Source of the DNA: Wuchereria bancrofti
Taxonomy: Eukaryota; Nematoda; Chromadorea; Rhabditida; Onchocercidae
DNA: 64,000 nt
Direction of reading: 5' to 3'
Assembly (NCBI GenBank): GCA_005281725.1
Contig: SSBO01000007.1
Coordinates: forward strand, 2,672,402-2,736,401
Shown: positions 11,909 through 29,181 of the stretch, in pieces
How the letters are laid out: each line of letters starts with the position of its first letter
Position numbering within the stretch: the stretch's first letter is position 1
Notes under the pieces: model-generated
Seen by the model: only the letters and a program-made list of their open reading frames with translations
Told to the model about the DNA's origin: nothing
The model's database searches: none
Program-made: the position numbers and the translations under genes

Positions 11909-14900
11909 ATTCTAGATAACGATCCATTCATTATCGTTTGAAATAAGTTTATTTGTAGATGAGGGACGTACGGGTGGTGATGCGAGTGAGCAGAGTTTTT
12001 TTTTTTTTCACACCACTTCATTTACTTGTCTCATTTTTATAGACCACTCCTACACTCAATTTGTGTATTATAATTTATTCATGTTGCTCAAACGTTTTTT
12101 GCACCAATCATTCATTTCGAATTTGCTCATTTTAGATAAGGATAAGCAATCTTTAATCCATCCTTACAATTTTTATATTGGATATTTCATTCCAGTGCTA
12201 TGCAATTATACTGTTATGGGTGAGGCCGTACTCTGTTACTTTTGCCGTTAGTTCCCTTCATCGATATAAATGCGTTCGGAAATTTCAAGCAGCTAGTTGT
12301 ATTGTTACCGACATTTGTCATACTGGATTTAGCATCTCTTCCATTCCAGTAATTCTGGGATCTGAGACTTGTCCTTCTCATCTTGTTTCTAGTGAAAGTA
12401 ACGGACAGACTTGTTGGTTGTCAAAGTTAATTCACTTAATGACTTTGTAATTATGTAGCAATGCGTATGATATCTTTAAGATGACAGTTGAACGACATTT
12501 AATATTTGCTTACTTTATGAAGATGAAGCTGGAAAAGAGTGGCTATTTGAGAGCACATGTATGTAGCTAGTTGTTCCTTCCCGTCATTGAAATTCAATTC
12601 CCTAACCGGCTCCCCCCTTTCCGTCTCGCTTCACACATCTGCGCTGTCGAGAGCCTTCCATTGCAGGGTCCATTTATACACTCATCCATGTGAAGCAATA
12701 ACTTATAGAAATAGTAGAGGAAGGGTGGGAAGGGGAAAGATTAGTGATGGGAAGAGAAGAGCAGATGGGTAACAATTTATCATATATGCCCAGGGCATAC
12801 TTCATCTGTTTGTATCAGTGTATTACAACCAATTTAGTCATTGTATGTCACATTATTTATTTGTTTATGTAATTGCATCTTCCTCACACATCACATCTTT
12901 CACTTTATTTTTATCTGTTCAGTTGTGCATGTGTATTCATTATTACCTCACACTTCCCGAATGGTGATTCCAGTCATGTTCCGTATTTCTTTTCACCATT
13001 TCAATATCGGAAATCATTTATAAAATACCATTCTAGCTTGAATTATCGCGTTATATCTCTTCATGTCTTTTGTCTATCTTTTCGTCCATATAAATTTTTT
13101 CGGGCTTTGGCAGCACTATTTGAAAATTTAAGTTTCTAGTACTACTTTGCTTTTATCCGACTGTCTTTTAGCTGATCTGCATTTTTGAATGATGTTGCAT
13201 TTCGTTTGGGTCGGAGTGGATGGTGTTTTAAAATAACTTTGATTTATGGAGTGTGAATTACGTCTAATACTTTGAAGTATTTGAAGCGATTTTTGGCAGG
13301 AAATAAACTAGTTTTTCATGGAAGTAAAACTGGGCGGTTTGCTCCTAATTGGACATTTTTGAGTAACTGGGTTGCTCATCCCATCTTAAACTCTGTGATT
13401 TCTCATCAGTAGTTATGAAATTTTCTGGATTTGGGAAATTATTTACATGATTCGTATCGCTTCTTCAAACTTTTATATAACAAATTCTCTGGACTTGCTT
13501 TTTAAAGATAGTTGGTTTTACAGTTTGATTATGCGTTGAGTTTCAGGTAGATATTTGTTTCGTCTCTTCTGTGGTTCTTGCCTTATTTGCCCTAACAGTT
13601 ATTTATTATCAGTAGTAGTAATGATGTTGCTTACTTTCGCTATCCTTAGCAGGGAGAGAGTGGAAATGGTATTTAAATTGGTCGTGAAGCACTTTGTTTA
13701 AATCACTGGAAATATGCTTTAATGATCAGTGAGTTTGAATGTTGGAGTGTTATTAACATCGGTCCTAAGAATAAATTGGTTGACTAAGTTATGGCTGGTG
13801 TTGCCCATGTTTAGAAGCTTTGTTATGCACCATCTGCAACTAATGTGTGCCATGTGCTGTTGCCGAATGTAAGTTTGGATTCAGATTCTGTTTAGCCTGT
13901 AGTGTCTGTTGTCGATTGTTCGTATTTTGCGCAGGTCATGTATTTACGAAGTTTATCCAATTCAGACACAGATGTGGAACTTTGAAGCAGGATAACATTG
14001 GGGTTCCTGTATTAGAAAGATTGTATTCTTCCACATGGAATGAATAATATCTTAGTTTGCAAGATAGTCCAGCTAAATGGTGTCTCAAGTAGGTTAGTTT
14101 AATGAAAGGTTTGGTGAAATTATTAAATGACTATAGTTGAACGACCTTGTTCGAAATAGGTCATTCCTGTCCTGTGATTCTAGTGTTTTGGAAGTTCATA
14201 ACTCCATGTAGAGGGAGGAAACATTTACTAAATCTTTGGTTCGGAGTTCACTAATCCCAGAATGAAGGACTTAATTTACGCTGAAAGCATAGATTCGCAT
14301 TGAATAGACTGTTTCAACATGATGTTCTAGGGTTCGAAATGCTCCTAGAGGTTATTGATCTAAAGTAAAAGATGCTCTATCTACGAAGCGTGTTAAGCTG
14401 AAGTAAATTTTAGAATCGAAAGTTGTGTGTTGCTATCATTACTCAAATATAAATACGACAGACCAACGTCATGACCTGGTACATGTTAAAGTTCAAAGAG
14501 CTGTTTAAAGTGATTTTGTCGTTGCGCTTGTAAACCTGGCTAGATGTAGCCTTTGGCATTTTGTAGAGTTGTTTACATCCAAATTGCTGAAGTGTGTGCA
14601 TTGTACGATTTTCTTGTCTTTTAATTATTGGTGAGAATTAATATTTATTTTCTTCAAGTTGTGCTCCGTATTTTCCATATGAGAAACTAAATAAAGTTCG
14701 AGTAAAGTGTTTGAATTGCAGTTTTCACCTGTCATTGATTCTATTATTCAAAGGTATCGACTTTTTGCAATTTGCTGTAAATTTTGTTGGGATGGAGTTG
14801 CTGGGTTTGTTAATATAGTTCGTAGGTTTCTCAGGGATACAGTCGTCACGTGATTTGTTTTTTGGTTTTGGTGAATTTTTTTGCTTAAAATAGCCAATTT

Positions 14901-15720
14901 CATATGGTGATGTGACACAAGTTCCAAGGCTGTGGTTCAGCGAACACTTCCATATGCTACGGTTTACTGCATTGTTCAACGAACACTTTTGTCAAGCAGT
15001 GAAGTTACTAATAATTTTCTGAGTGGTTTTAGATTAATATCCTCAAGAATCGAATTTTTGCGAAATAATGATTGCTGATATAGTTTTTAAACATTTTCAA
15101 TTCTAGATTTGCTGGAGTGTAGGGGAAGTTCTCGAAGTATATCATAGTATTAAAATTTGTTGTGACATTGATAAGCTTTGAATTCATATTTTCGTCTCTC
15201 GGAGACTCAGTAAGGTAAATTTTTTGAAAGGAATATTTTTTTGGGCGTGTTTGAAGCCGCGGCACCTTTACAGACTGTCTTAGTGGCAATAAAATGTAAT
15301 TGTTTTGCATTTACTTTACAGAGTGTTTATGATCATCCTTGAAAGGATTCACAGTTCGTCGTTTTGAGTGTAATTTGTTTCCCTCATACCTTCTCCTGTT
15401 CATCGACACATCCACTTCCCCTTGACATTCCTAGTTCCTAATTTCTTCTCGTCGCGTATTTTATTCACCATTGACAAATTTTTTTGGCATAGTTTAATAA
15501 TCATTTCAAATCGACTTATTGCATTCCTTTTTGATTCCTTCGTTTTTGCTTTTTTTTTAAATTCCCGTGTGAATTATTTCTTCTCTTCAAAACATTACTA
15601 CTATTCATGGAAAGGAAGGGAAGGATTGGCTGTTCTGATTCTTTTTCGATTAACTGAATTGGTTTTACAACTTTTTTTACCTGTATTTTTTTTTTTGATG
15701 GATGAGATAAGCAAGGGAAG

Positions 15721-15750
15721 ATATATAAAAATATATATATATATATATAA
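15721..15750. repeat. TA dinucleotide microsatellite
   Basis: About ten AT repeats, interrupted once by an A run, in the noncoding interval upstream of the Groucho gene. Confidence 0.85.
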
Positions 15751-18700
15751 AAAATTATTCTACACAATAAGGAAGGAAAAAAAGCTTTAAAAGTTCGTAA
15801 GATAAATGGTGATTTTCTGACTCTTTCATTAAATCAGTCAATTGCTTTCCAGTTTTATTGGTCAGACAAAACTTAATTTCAGGGTAGTGGGCATCGAAGA
15901 AAAAGGGTAATTAATAATGAACATTACCAAAACATTATAAAAAAAAACCAATGGTCGGCGAAATGATTATTGCGTTTTTTGGCTTGACAGTGGTATTCTC
16001 TGTCTAGTTTTGTTAGTTTCAGTGGAGTTTTACGTGGAGGCACTTGCATGAATGTCTTTAAATTCCAGCTTAGTTATTTTTTAAATGCTGGGTTGCCGAA
16101 TTGAGCCCACTAAATGTTCTTGTGTTCTTAAGATATTATCCTGAGAGATTGCTTATTTCTCGCCTTCTGAGTTTATATTTTGCAGTTCAGATAGTATTTA
16201 GTTAATGACGCCCTTTCCCAAATATTTGCAGAACCTTATACAGTGTGCAGTTATGATTGCTTTTGATCCAGGCTTAGGACTCATCGTTCATTGATGGACT
16301 TCTACAGACTAAGATTAATGGAAATATCAAGAAGTGACGACATTAAATACTTTCATCGATGAGTAGGAAACGAGTATAGAAGTACTGTTAGTAAAGTTAA
16401 AATTTCTTCTGCTGGCCCAAATGATTATAGAAGATCTGATTTATTCACCTTTAAGTAGTGGATAAAATGGTATACATGAACAATTAAGCTGGTATTGAGC
16501 TACAGTAAGATTTAACAAGATGGTCATTAGTGAACCTCGACTTATCTCCCACAATATATACCAATGAAAAACATAGATCCATCATCAGTCTCTCGTTTTG
16601 TATTACCTAAATCAGTAATCATGTTGTATTGTGTTCTCAGCTATTGTTTTAATGGTGGGATTTGGTAATGTTAAACTTTTCAAACTTTTTCACAGAAAAT
16701 GCAAAAATGAGATTGTATTACTGAAGGTTTACGCCTTGTTTAATGCTTGCAATATTTTCTCATATCTTGTAGAAATATATTCGGCTTGCAGTTAACACCG
16801 TTGCATTCATCCACTATTCTCATTTCCTTATACCACTCAGTAAATCCATCGAAATGCATTTTCATGCAATTATCTTTTATTCAATTGTAAATCTATTCTA
16901 TTTCTTGAATTAGATTACCTATATTATTAGGTTTGCTATCTTCTAAAAAAAAATTTCCATTTCAGCTTTGTTGTAGATCAAGTTCTTTAGCTTATCGCTT
17001 CATCATTCCCATTGTTCTTTTGTTTCGTAGTATGTAACGAGTTCCAGTTGGGGTTTTAATTTCTCCCATATTTTCGCCATTTCTCGTAGGAACTTCGTAC
17101 TTATAAGCTTTTTTCTGAATACACGCAAAAGATTATAATTGTGGTTTTCAATTTAGTGGACGCTAGCGCTCAAAACTTTACTGTTCACATCAAATTTCAA
17201 TTGGTATTCCGAACCTTGTATTGTATTTTTGCAGTTCATCATTCATTCGGGATGTTCATCTAATTGCTGAACATTGCTACATTGACCAATGGAAATTGGT
17301 ATTTGTTGGTTAAAAAGGAAAACATATCCGGATGGCTGCATCAAGTTGGATTGCTAAGGTTCGTAAACGAAACGATCTGCGCAAGGAAACTTTGAAGGTT
17401 GGGATGATCTTTTTTTTTTTCGAGCTTATAAGTGACGTTCCAAACAAAAAGGGCTTTTTCAATGTTTTTGTTGAATTGCATCAGTGATTTGCTGAATTGC
17501 ATCATTATATTGCTTCTGTAAGACTATATGCTATTCTTCAGTCATGTATGACTTCCACACCTCTCATTCTCGTTGAATTTTCGGTTTCCAAGGTTTTGTC
17601 AGAATTTTGTTTGAACTCCAGTGTGGTGACCTAGTTTTTATCTTGGATTTCGTGGCATTTCAGAAGGCTAACTTTTGGACACCTTTATGATGAGAAATAA
17701 TTTAGCTTGTGCTAGACAGTCTGCGGTTTTGGCTGAGATTTGTATAACTCTGACTAATTACTCCTTCTGAAGTTCCGTGTGCAAGTAATATGCTTCTCAT
17801 GAATAACTCATGTAATTCGTCTTTGCTGAATGTTTTTGACGCATTTTTTTTTTGCTTCATTTCTTATCCCTCTATACTTTCAAAGAGGATTACAGGAACA
17901 GTATCCAAGTTCACTTTAAATTAAGATGAACTAATACATTTCGTTCGTAACACTTTTCGAGAAGGAAAACGAAGTGTTTGAGGCTGTTCATTATAGTTGT
18001 AACTGGAATGTTTCAATTCAGTTTAATATATAAGTGCTTATGAGATGAAGCGTAAGGCGGTTAGTGTTAAGGATGAAAAACAAACGGGTATGACGGTACC
18101 TGTAGTTAGTGAAATCCAAAGGATGTTTCGCCATTTGTCCCCCTTGGAACGCATTAACCTAGACAAAGTAGCATCTAGTTGTGAGGGATTATGTCCTTAA
18201 AAGCAGTTAAATGGTTTGTTTCACTTGTTTGGTTTTGTTAGACATTGTGCTGGAATATAGAGGTCAGGAGAATGGCTGCTTCACTTATTTTGAAAGGGAA
18301 GACATTCATCTGTAAGGGATCATACGGATTTGCGATAGGTTGATCCAAATTGTAAGGTGGATTTTGAGAAGTATACGACCACTAATTGGAATATCTTGGC
18401 TGTGGTAGTTGAGTATAACTTGGCCACGACTGGTATAAAAGTGCTGCAGGGGTTTTTGTTAGGTATTGAAGTGAAGAGACAAAGAATGCAGGGTGGAGGT
18501 TTGGAAAGGAATCTGCCAGCCGTTTGGTGACGAGTGGGGGAGGGTTGTAACATCCACCTCTCATCTGTCCCATCGATATGTTCATCCATTCGTATTCATT
18601 GATTCCGGAGTATTTGTTAGAAAAGATGCTATTGCTACTCAAGGATTAGGGTTGCATGTACATATGCATGTGCATGAATGTCTCTGGAGAAGTTAGTCAG

Positions 18701-18920
18701 TCAATCAGTGTGGACGCGCTGTAAAAGACATTTCTGTGAGTGGCGAACAATTTACATTCAAGCATCTCACAAATTTCATATTGATTCGATATGTCTATGT
18801 GAGCAGCCCCCGCCTCTCCGCAATGGGTGAGGGAAGAGAGTAGTTGACTCGACCGGCACGCGGCACAGCATGCTCATACCATCTATCCGTCGATCCGTTC
18901 ATCATCCCATCCTACTCTCA

Positions 18921-18950
18921 TCTCCTCCCGCTCTCTCTCTCTCCCCCTAC
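18921..18950. repeat. CT-rich polypyrimidine tract
   Basis: CTCTCTCTCT core flanked by CCTCCCG and CCCCCT. It makes a long accidental open frame in this area look protein-like. Confidence 0.7.
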
Positions 18951-21900
18951 CACTCACTTTTTTATTCTTTCGTCTCCTGGTGCAGCCATGTACACACATA
19001 GAATGCATATGTATATATCCGCACAGATTTACTTCTGCTCGCTAGACGCATATACACATGCAGATGATACACATACAGCAATGCATGCATACACACTCAT
19101 AAAACTATATTACCCTTTCATCTGGGTTCCTTTTTCTCCAATTGTTATGGAGCAAACATGCAACACGCATGTTTGCTTTCATTTGTTGGCATTTGTTTTC
19201 TTAATCTGTGCAGTTTCTCACCGTTACGGCTACTTTCCGTAACGAGCCTTACCCGAGTATCTCCCAAACGGTTTTACTGGTGGTTCCGGTTTCATGATCC
19301 AGTCATCAACTTCATTTCCGTGGAGATAGAATTATCGGGGATGCCATTCAGTCCATAAAGAATATATGATTCGGACGGAAAGTAAACACTGTTATTGGGT
19401 TGCTGAATGGTTCGTAGATAAGTTACTATTTTTAGTTTGGAATGCACACACTGTTCTTTTATTGATAGTTGGCTAACACTAAAGCAGACAGGTATGACCA
19501 GAAATGTTATCAGTCAGAGTTTGAAAGGAAGTATGATAAGATCAGTTAAGTAGTTACAGTTAGTCTGTAAGGTTATGTGCTGCTGGCTCTAGTTTTCTAG
19601 TTTACTTTTGATGGTTAGGTCCAAGTTGGGTTCCTTCCTTGCTTGTTTGTCCTTTCCACCGAGAAAGTAGAATACAGTATTTAGTGCTCTTCTAAATAAT
19701 AACAATAACATACGCAAGAGATATTCAAGGACTTAGTACTTAGCATTTAAATATTGTCACAGTATTTCTCTCACTCACTTTTGATGTGAACCTTTTGTGC
19801 CAATCGAGTGGACGTGCGGTCATGACCAAGTTCTGTTGAGAAAATTTTCTGAGTCGTTTTTTTTTTTTTTTTTCTGATGTAATTGTCGTGGTGATTGGAG
19901 AAGACACCAGATGTTTTCTTTTTGGCATATTTAAAGCACAGATCTTACTCAAATAGAATGTAACGCAATAAATTAATTGATATGAACTGCATCCAATATT
20001 TCATCTAAGGGGAAGAGAGAAAAGTCAATGTGGAGGAAGAGAGTGAAAGAAAAAAGTGGTGGCTCAGTATATAAATATTAGCTGTCCATCGGTATTTTCG
20101 TCCTTTCAGACTTAATTGTCACCTCCCTTCGAGGAAAATCATCAGCGACGAAGTTGTGAGTTGCAAACGTTGTTTTCCGATGGCGTCATGACACCACACT
20201 AAAGTTCGACAATAAGCATGCATAAACGTAGCACTTTCCTCATCATCCTTCAATTTTTAAAATTAAAAGAAAGTAAAAGTTCCTGCATGTTTGTGAGATT
20301 TCAGTGTAATTTTGGAAACCGAATTGGACGGTCCTTTTTAACGTTACATTAATTTATGAGAAAGCACAGATTGGTGGAATATAATGCCGGAGTAGGTTTT
20401 CTATTTCCGAAGAGTTCTACAGCTGAGGGAAGAAGACAAATATATAGTTGTTCTAAATCAAGTTATGTCAAGTTATTTAATGTTTGACAATTTAGTCGAT
20501 GAGTGGAATTGATTGTTGTAATGAACACAAAGTAAATGGAATATGCGATGTCACGACGAGAGTGTAATGCACTTTCAGGTTCACACCTGCACTGTTTCTT
20601 AGCTACATTTTGAAAGTCATTTGGATAAAGTGTGGACTGTAATAAATTTGATATAATGATTGTTTGTAGCAGGTCATTAACTCTCTTTCTTCTTTCATTG
20701 ACTATTAATAGCTCTTTATTTGTTTCCATTATCTAATCTTGAAGAGAAATTGTGGGTCATTTTGTTTTTGACTTTGTCCTTCGACACTGTTTTCCTCGAT
20801 AATTTTATAGTAGATCACGTTTGCTGATATTGCTCGAGAAAGTTTAGTGTAATCAAACGTGCTATCCCATGTCACCACTGCTTACTGTTTAAGTACATGG
20901 GAAAATCTCATTTTTCTAGTCATTTGCTGTATTTTGAAGTCTAATGTTGAGACGCTGCTATCATAATCATAGCTCACTAAAAGTTTGTTTCAATTTTTAT
21001 TTGCTTACCACAGCTATTAAGGCTTATGATGTAACGGTAATGTGAGAGTGGTAGTAGTTTCAAAATTCATTTTCTATTAACTTCTGTCAGTAATTTTATG
21101 CAAGTTGCTTCACTATACTTTGCCGGAACTACAAATTGGAATGAGTTATTGTTAAATCGTGGCTGTATTTTACGATATTGTATTCTTGACATAGTTCCTG
21201 AAAGCATAAAGCAATCAACAAAGCAGCCCATCAGTTTTTGCTGCAGGTTACTCTAAGTGTACAAGTCATCTTCTTTCTTTTTTTTTAGATTTTTAAATTT
21301 ATCATTGGTATATATCTATTTTGTCGCTTATCGTTAAATGTGGTCTTCATTCCTTTGGCTTGTTTTCACCACAAAGCCAGTAGCTCAATTTGTAAGGTGT
21401 GTAGCCTTTCGTTTTGTCTAGGTTTGTTTGCTTTGTCTGAATGGCGAATTTATTCATTTTGAAATAGTTAGCATACGCCTATGCACTGACATTTCCACTG
21501 GGCTAATTTAATTCAGAATTACAGCAATCACTTTATAAAGTTTATGTATTACAAAGTTAAGTGGAGTTCGGGATTTTTAGAATTTTACACAGCTGTGTAC
21601 TGATTGGGGATTCTTGACGTCTGTTATCATGATTCTTTAAGAATTTTGGATAAAAGGAAGTTCATTAAACTAGTCAGGAAAGTTAGAGCGCTAGGATTAT
21701 TTCAAGATTCCCGGGCTCTCAAAAGCTGCTGAATTTTGGAAGAATTTCATATGAACTGGGAATGGTTCGTTGCGAATTTGGAAATCTTATTTGATAAGCA
21801 GGTTTATGGGAATTTAATTGGTATTGTCAAACCTTGTTTTATTGTGATGTGTTGTTTAAAAAAACTACGTATGTATATCTTATTTTTCTGTGTGCGTTAT

Positions 21901-22010
21901 AGGTCTCATCAATTATTGTGATCGTCAAGATTTTCATTAAAAAAATCCCGAATGACTAGCAAACGAACAACATTTTACTCATGTGAGATTTATGAATGTG
22001 TCATTTTTAG

Positions 22011-25740
<3,730 letters not shown>

Positions 25741-28040
25741 TCTCGTTACTATTTCATGATTGTTTTTGTTGCCGTGATAAATTGTCATATTTTTATTGGT
25801 AAAATATCTTTACTTTATCACTTTGTATCTATTCGTTTTGTCCGTTTCTGCTGTTTACACTGTCTTAGGTCTGTTAAACTGGTGTTTGAAAAGGTCTCCC
25901 TCTTGAAAATGTTTAACAGCTGCGATATTTAAGCAGAGTTTCAAATAATGAAATCGCAATATGGCCAATTAATGGTCTGTTCTATACTACTAAGAGCCCA
26001 CCAAACTATGTGTAGACTATTCTCTATTAAGTTCGAGTCAGTGTTGCATTGTACAAATTTTGGATGAAGAGAGGGGCGAGGTCGAGTAGAGGTTTTTGTT
26101 TACTTTTTAATCTTTCGTATGAAGAGACGAGATACTTCGGAGCAGAAACTGCCACGTTTAAACATCAGAAATTATATTTCCAACTATTCTTGGAGAATAA
26201 CCTTAGCCCCGGTCTTATCCGATTGTTAAGCTGTTCAAACATGGGTAATTTAATTTTTGTCGGCACCATGCTTAACTTGACTGGAAGGTTCAACGCTATA
26301 GATTAGAATGCGCAAATAATGGCTTAAAAAAATAAAACTGAATGGTCTGATGTCTCTCCCTTCCACATCGTGAACCAGGATAACTACACGGAGTCTCGGA
26401 CAGATGTGCAGGCTATTTAGAGGTTTTTAGAGTATTTGGTCGTTTCATTGAACGGCCAACGGGGAGTAGGGAAGATTTCAAATAGTGTTGAGATGAAGCA
26501 TGAACCACTGAAGACGCCTCTTCCATTAACAGATTCTTTAAATCTTTAGAACGTACTTCTGGGGAATTACGAAATCATAAAAACACTCATTGGGAGTTTG
26601 GCGTTTGATGTTAAAAGTAGGGATATTTGCCTAGCTGGACAGAGTTTCTAGACATCCATATAATCCACCTCATGATTTGCTTTTGCGCCATCATACCATC
26701 CCAGACCTATGTTAATTGTTGTCTTTTTCGAAATTGCAATTCGGACCGACAAATTCTCTAGTGTTCTAGAATATATGTAGGGAGGGGGGGACAAAGATAT
26801 TACCCCAGAACGGGTTTGTAGCGCAAATGCATTCCACTTGTTTCTTTTTTCTCGTCGATTTTATTGTTGATATCGGGGAATCCTATACTTTTGTAATTTC
26901 GCTTGATTTGTGTTGTAGTACTTTGTAACTGTTGGTCATGAGAAGTTAATTTCAGCATGGCCCTCACTTTGTAATTGTTGATTCCACTTGTCATCTGATC
27001 AAGACCGCCCATCATAACTCGTTACTTTTAGTGATTGTTTTCAGCCATTTACTTTGTTTTACTTCAGTATGAAGACAGTTTCAATTTCCATTGAATTTCA
27101 CACTGTTAAATGTTTTTCTTATGTCTTACGACACACATAACCGAATAAACATTTCTAATTTATGGAAACGAGGAGAAACGGTAGACCGTCCTCTTGCATA
27201 TAGCAGTCCTCCTTTCCCACGCGCTATGTGAGATTGCTAAGAAAACTTGCAATAATTTGATTAATCATAAGGTAAGGATTCGTCGTGTTTTTCCGTTTTT
27301 GTTATCTAAATTTAAAGCAGGAGAAAGGGGGATGCGTGCAAGGGATTGGACAGTGTAGCACCTATGCAAGTCCTATGTATTCAGATAGGTTTGTTTATAA
27401 AGGTAGCAAGTTAATGTAGAACAAAAGTTGCAACTAATTGAAAACAAGTGATAATTTGAGATAATGCACATCGGAGATACTTCGCTTCTGTGTAAGAAAG
27501 AAGGGACTGCGAAGGAAGCGAATAGTTGCCGATACCTGTGCTACCTTATGAAAGCAGTAAAATGAAAACTAAGCTAGGAGGCTAGCGGGTACGAAGAATG
27601 AGTACGGAGGAAGTCCTAAAGGGAACCAACTTTCCCAGACTGCTATGCATGCTCAGAGAAATCTGAGATAGTTGGCCCCCTTTCCCTTGGCCGCTTACCA
27701 TAATCTTGACCTTACTGTTAGAAATACTTTAGTGAGAAACTAAGGGTATTATGAGACACAAGGGTTGTAAGACGTCAAGTCACAGAATTAAGACAGGCAC
27801 ACTATCAACCTGCAAGTTGCAAGAAAAGAGCAGCCTATTATATAACTAGAGAGGTTTTTCCGGAGATTACTTTGACAAAAATCTGACAAATTCTATGGAC
27901 GTCTTAGACATGTCTCATCGTCTCGGATAAGCTGTTATGCTAGCGAGTCGCTTTTGGTAATCTTATGTCCCCAACGCTCTATATTCAGTGCATAATGCCT
28001 TAAAATCAAACGAAAAATGTTCCAGAACTTGAGTGAAAGA
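25741..28040. other. Convergent intergenic region Groucho / SEC11
   Basis: About 2.3 kb between the 3' ends of two convergent genes. Only short or non-ATG open frames are present, none recognised. A palindrome-like patch with AAGGGAACCAACTTTCCC and GTTGGCCCCCTTTCCC words lies at 27610-27690. Confidence 0.5.
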
Positions 28041-29164
28041 CTATCCCTCTCTATGCAGAATAACGAAAGCACCAAGAGCAATCAAAACCGCATATTTCAA
28101 TTTAGGATAATCATTCATTAGTATTGTGACCATTCCAACATAAGGTACGAATCCCTTTGCTCGACCAACAACATCTCTTCGTGTCAGCCAGAACTGTCCC
28201 GACGCGTATAAACCTCGATCATCGACCTAAAAAAGAACATGGTTAGAACCTATAACAGTAAAGTATTCTAAATATACGGCATAAAAAACTAGTATACACA
28301 GGCAACATAATAAGAGGCACAAATATTCCATCTGGTCAAGAAAGTGCTACTCGGATTCAGAATAAAACTAAATTTCTAGACCTTGAAGTGATTTCGATAT
28401 TGAAACTACATTCATATCTTTTAAAAAATACCAAATCTAAATCGGAAATCTTTAGAATTTTCTATTATAGTTGTTAAATGTGTGCTAACAATTCGGGAAT
28501 ATATATTCTGACGGTGTACTGAAAGAAAAAAATCATCACCTGATTATTATCACCTTTCGTTAAAAATTTTGTCTCTTCGTTGCTTCTCTCATGTACCTTA
28601 ATAACTCGATGTACAATTGGAATATCACGCCCCTCCACCTTAAATACCGTAATATCACCCGCTCTGATCGGGTCCGAATCATCGTTTGTTAGCAGTAATA
28701 AATCACCTCTACAAACAACAAATGTATCAGTACAGATCATATCTACCTTTAGAATATATTCCATGACTTAAACAGCAGAACTACTTTTTTCATGACGAGA
28801 TCTTGCTTTTTATAAAGAATGTTTAAAAGGTGAATAAAAATAAGTTTTAAATTCCCTTTTAATGAAGTTTTACTAACCATAGTTCTAGCAAGTGAGAAAG
28901 ACGAAGGTACCCAGTGGACGACACATGTGATAACAGTATTGGCACTATATGCTAAAAAAATTCAAAATACCTGTAGAATGCAGGCTCCATGGAACCCGAC
29001 AACACAACCACGATTGGACTTTCAGAACCAGTAATAACCATTAAACCCTTCCAAATCATCAAAGCTGAGGAAACAATCATAGCGAAGTTCAGGCCTTGAT
29101 ACAACAGTTGCCTGACGTTCATCCGCCTTACCTCATCGAATATTTGCAAATTCCAGACACCCAT
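28041..29164 (-). CDS. sec-11: Signal peptidase complex catalytic subunit SEC11
   Basis: SEC11 is the serine protease subunit of the ER signal peptidase complex; it cleaves signal peptides from nascent secretory and membrane proteins. Exons: 29164-28971, 28708-28540, 28226-28041, giving 182 residues, close to the family's usual 180. An N-terminal membrane segment (about residues 24-45, around [13 protein letters not shown]) precedes the catalytic serine motif [12 protein letters not shown]. The catalytic histidine lies in [10 protein letters not shown], and KFLTKGDNN followed by VDDRGLY gives the conserved aspartates. A second hydrophobic stretch ([14 protein letters not shown]) is C-terminal. 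The second exon starts with an AG-A split arginine codon. The ATG is supported by the family start (DEVRRMN near the N-terminus). A TTTCAG acceptor ends at 29182, leaving a 17-base leader, which suggests spliced-leader addition. It sits downstream of RPB7 on the same strand and may share a transcript with it. Confidence 0.97.
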
Positions 29165-29181
29165 TCCAAATGTAGGACTTC

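Larger units (their letters stand above)
10439..22010 (+). other. 11.6 kb interval with no recognisable gene upstream of Groucho
   Basis: No reading frame here resembles a known family. The longer open frames are low-complexity or start at non-ATG codons. From about 12 to 22 kb the plus strand looks T- and G-rich, as in the introns of plus-strand genes in this window; introns of the minus-strand genes look A-rich on this strand. That fits transcription rightward as a long 5' intron of the Groucho gene. The first Groucho exon recognised begins at an acceptor, and its first six residues resemble vertebrate TLE before any ATG, so a small upstream coding exon probably lies inside this interval. 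GA-rich tracts occur at 11.04-11.07, 11.1-11.7 and 12.7 kb. CA/TA repeats lie near 11.88 and 19.0 kb, and CT-rich sequence near 18.92 kb. Confidence 0.55.

Noticed and set aside
13847..14047. Cysteine-rich 66-codon frame
   Set aside because: It starts at GTG, has no signal peptide and no cysteine spacing of a known fold; probably intron sequence.
14325..14365. GGTTCGAAAT word resembling a tRNA T-loop
   Set aside because: No matching acceptor stem, D-arm or anticodon arm at the required spacing.
15422..15790. 122-codon frame rich in Phe, Leu and Lys
   Set aside because: It covers T-rich sequence and the AT microsatellite. No codon pattern or homology.
18844..19242. 132-codon frame rich in Ser, Pro, His, Tyr
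   Set aside because: It starts at a non-ATG codon and crosses CT-rich and CA/TG repeats; low complexity explains its length.
26049..26306. 85-codon frame after Groucho
   Set aside because: Non-ATG start, in the 3' intergenic area, no family match and no flanking splice structure.
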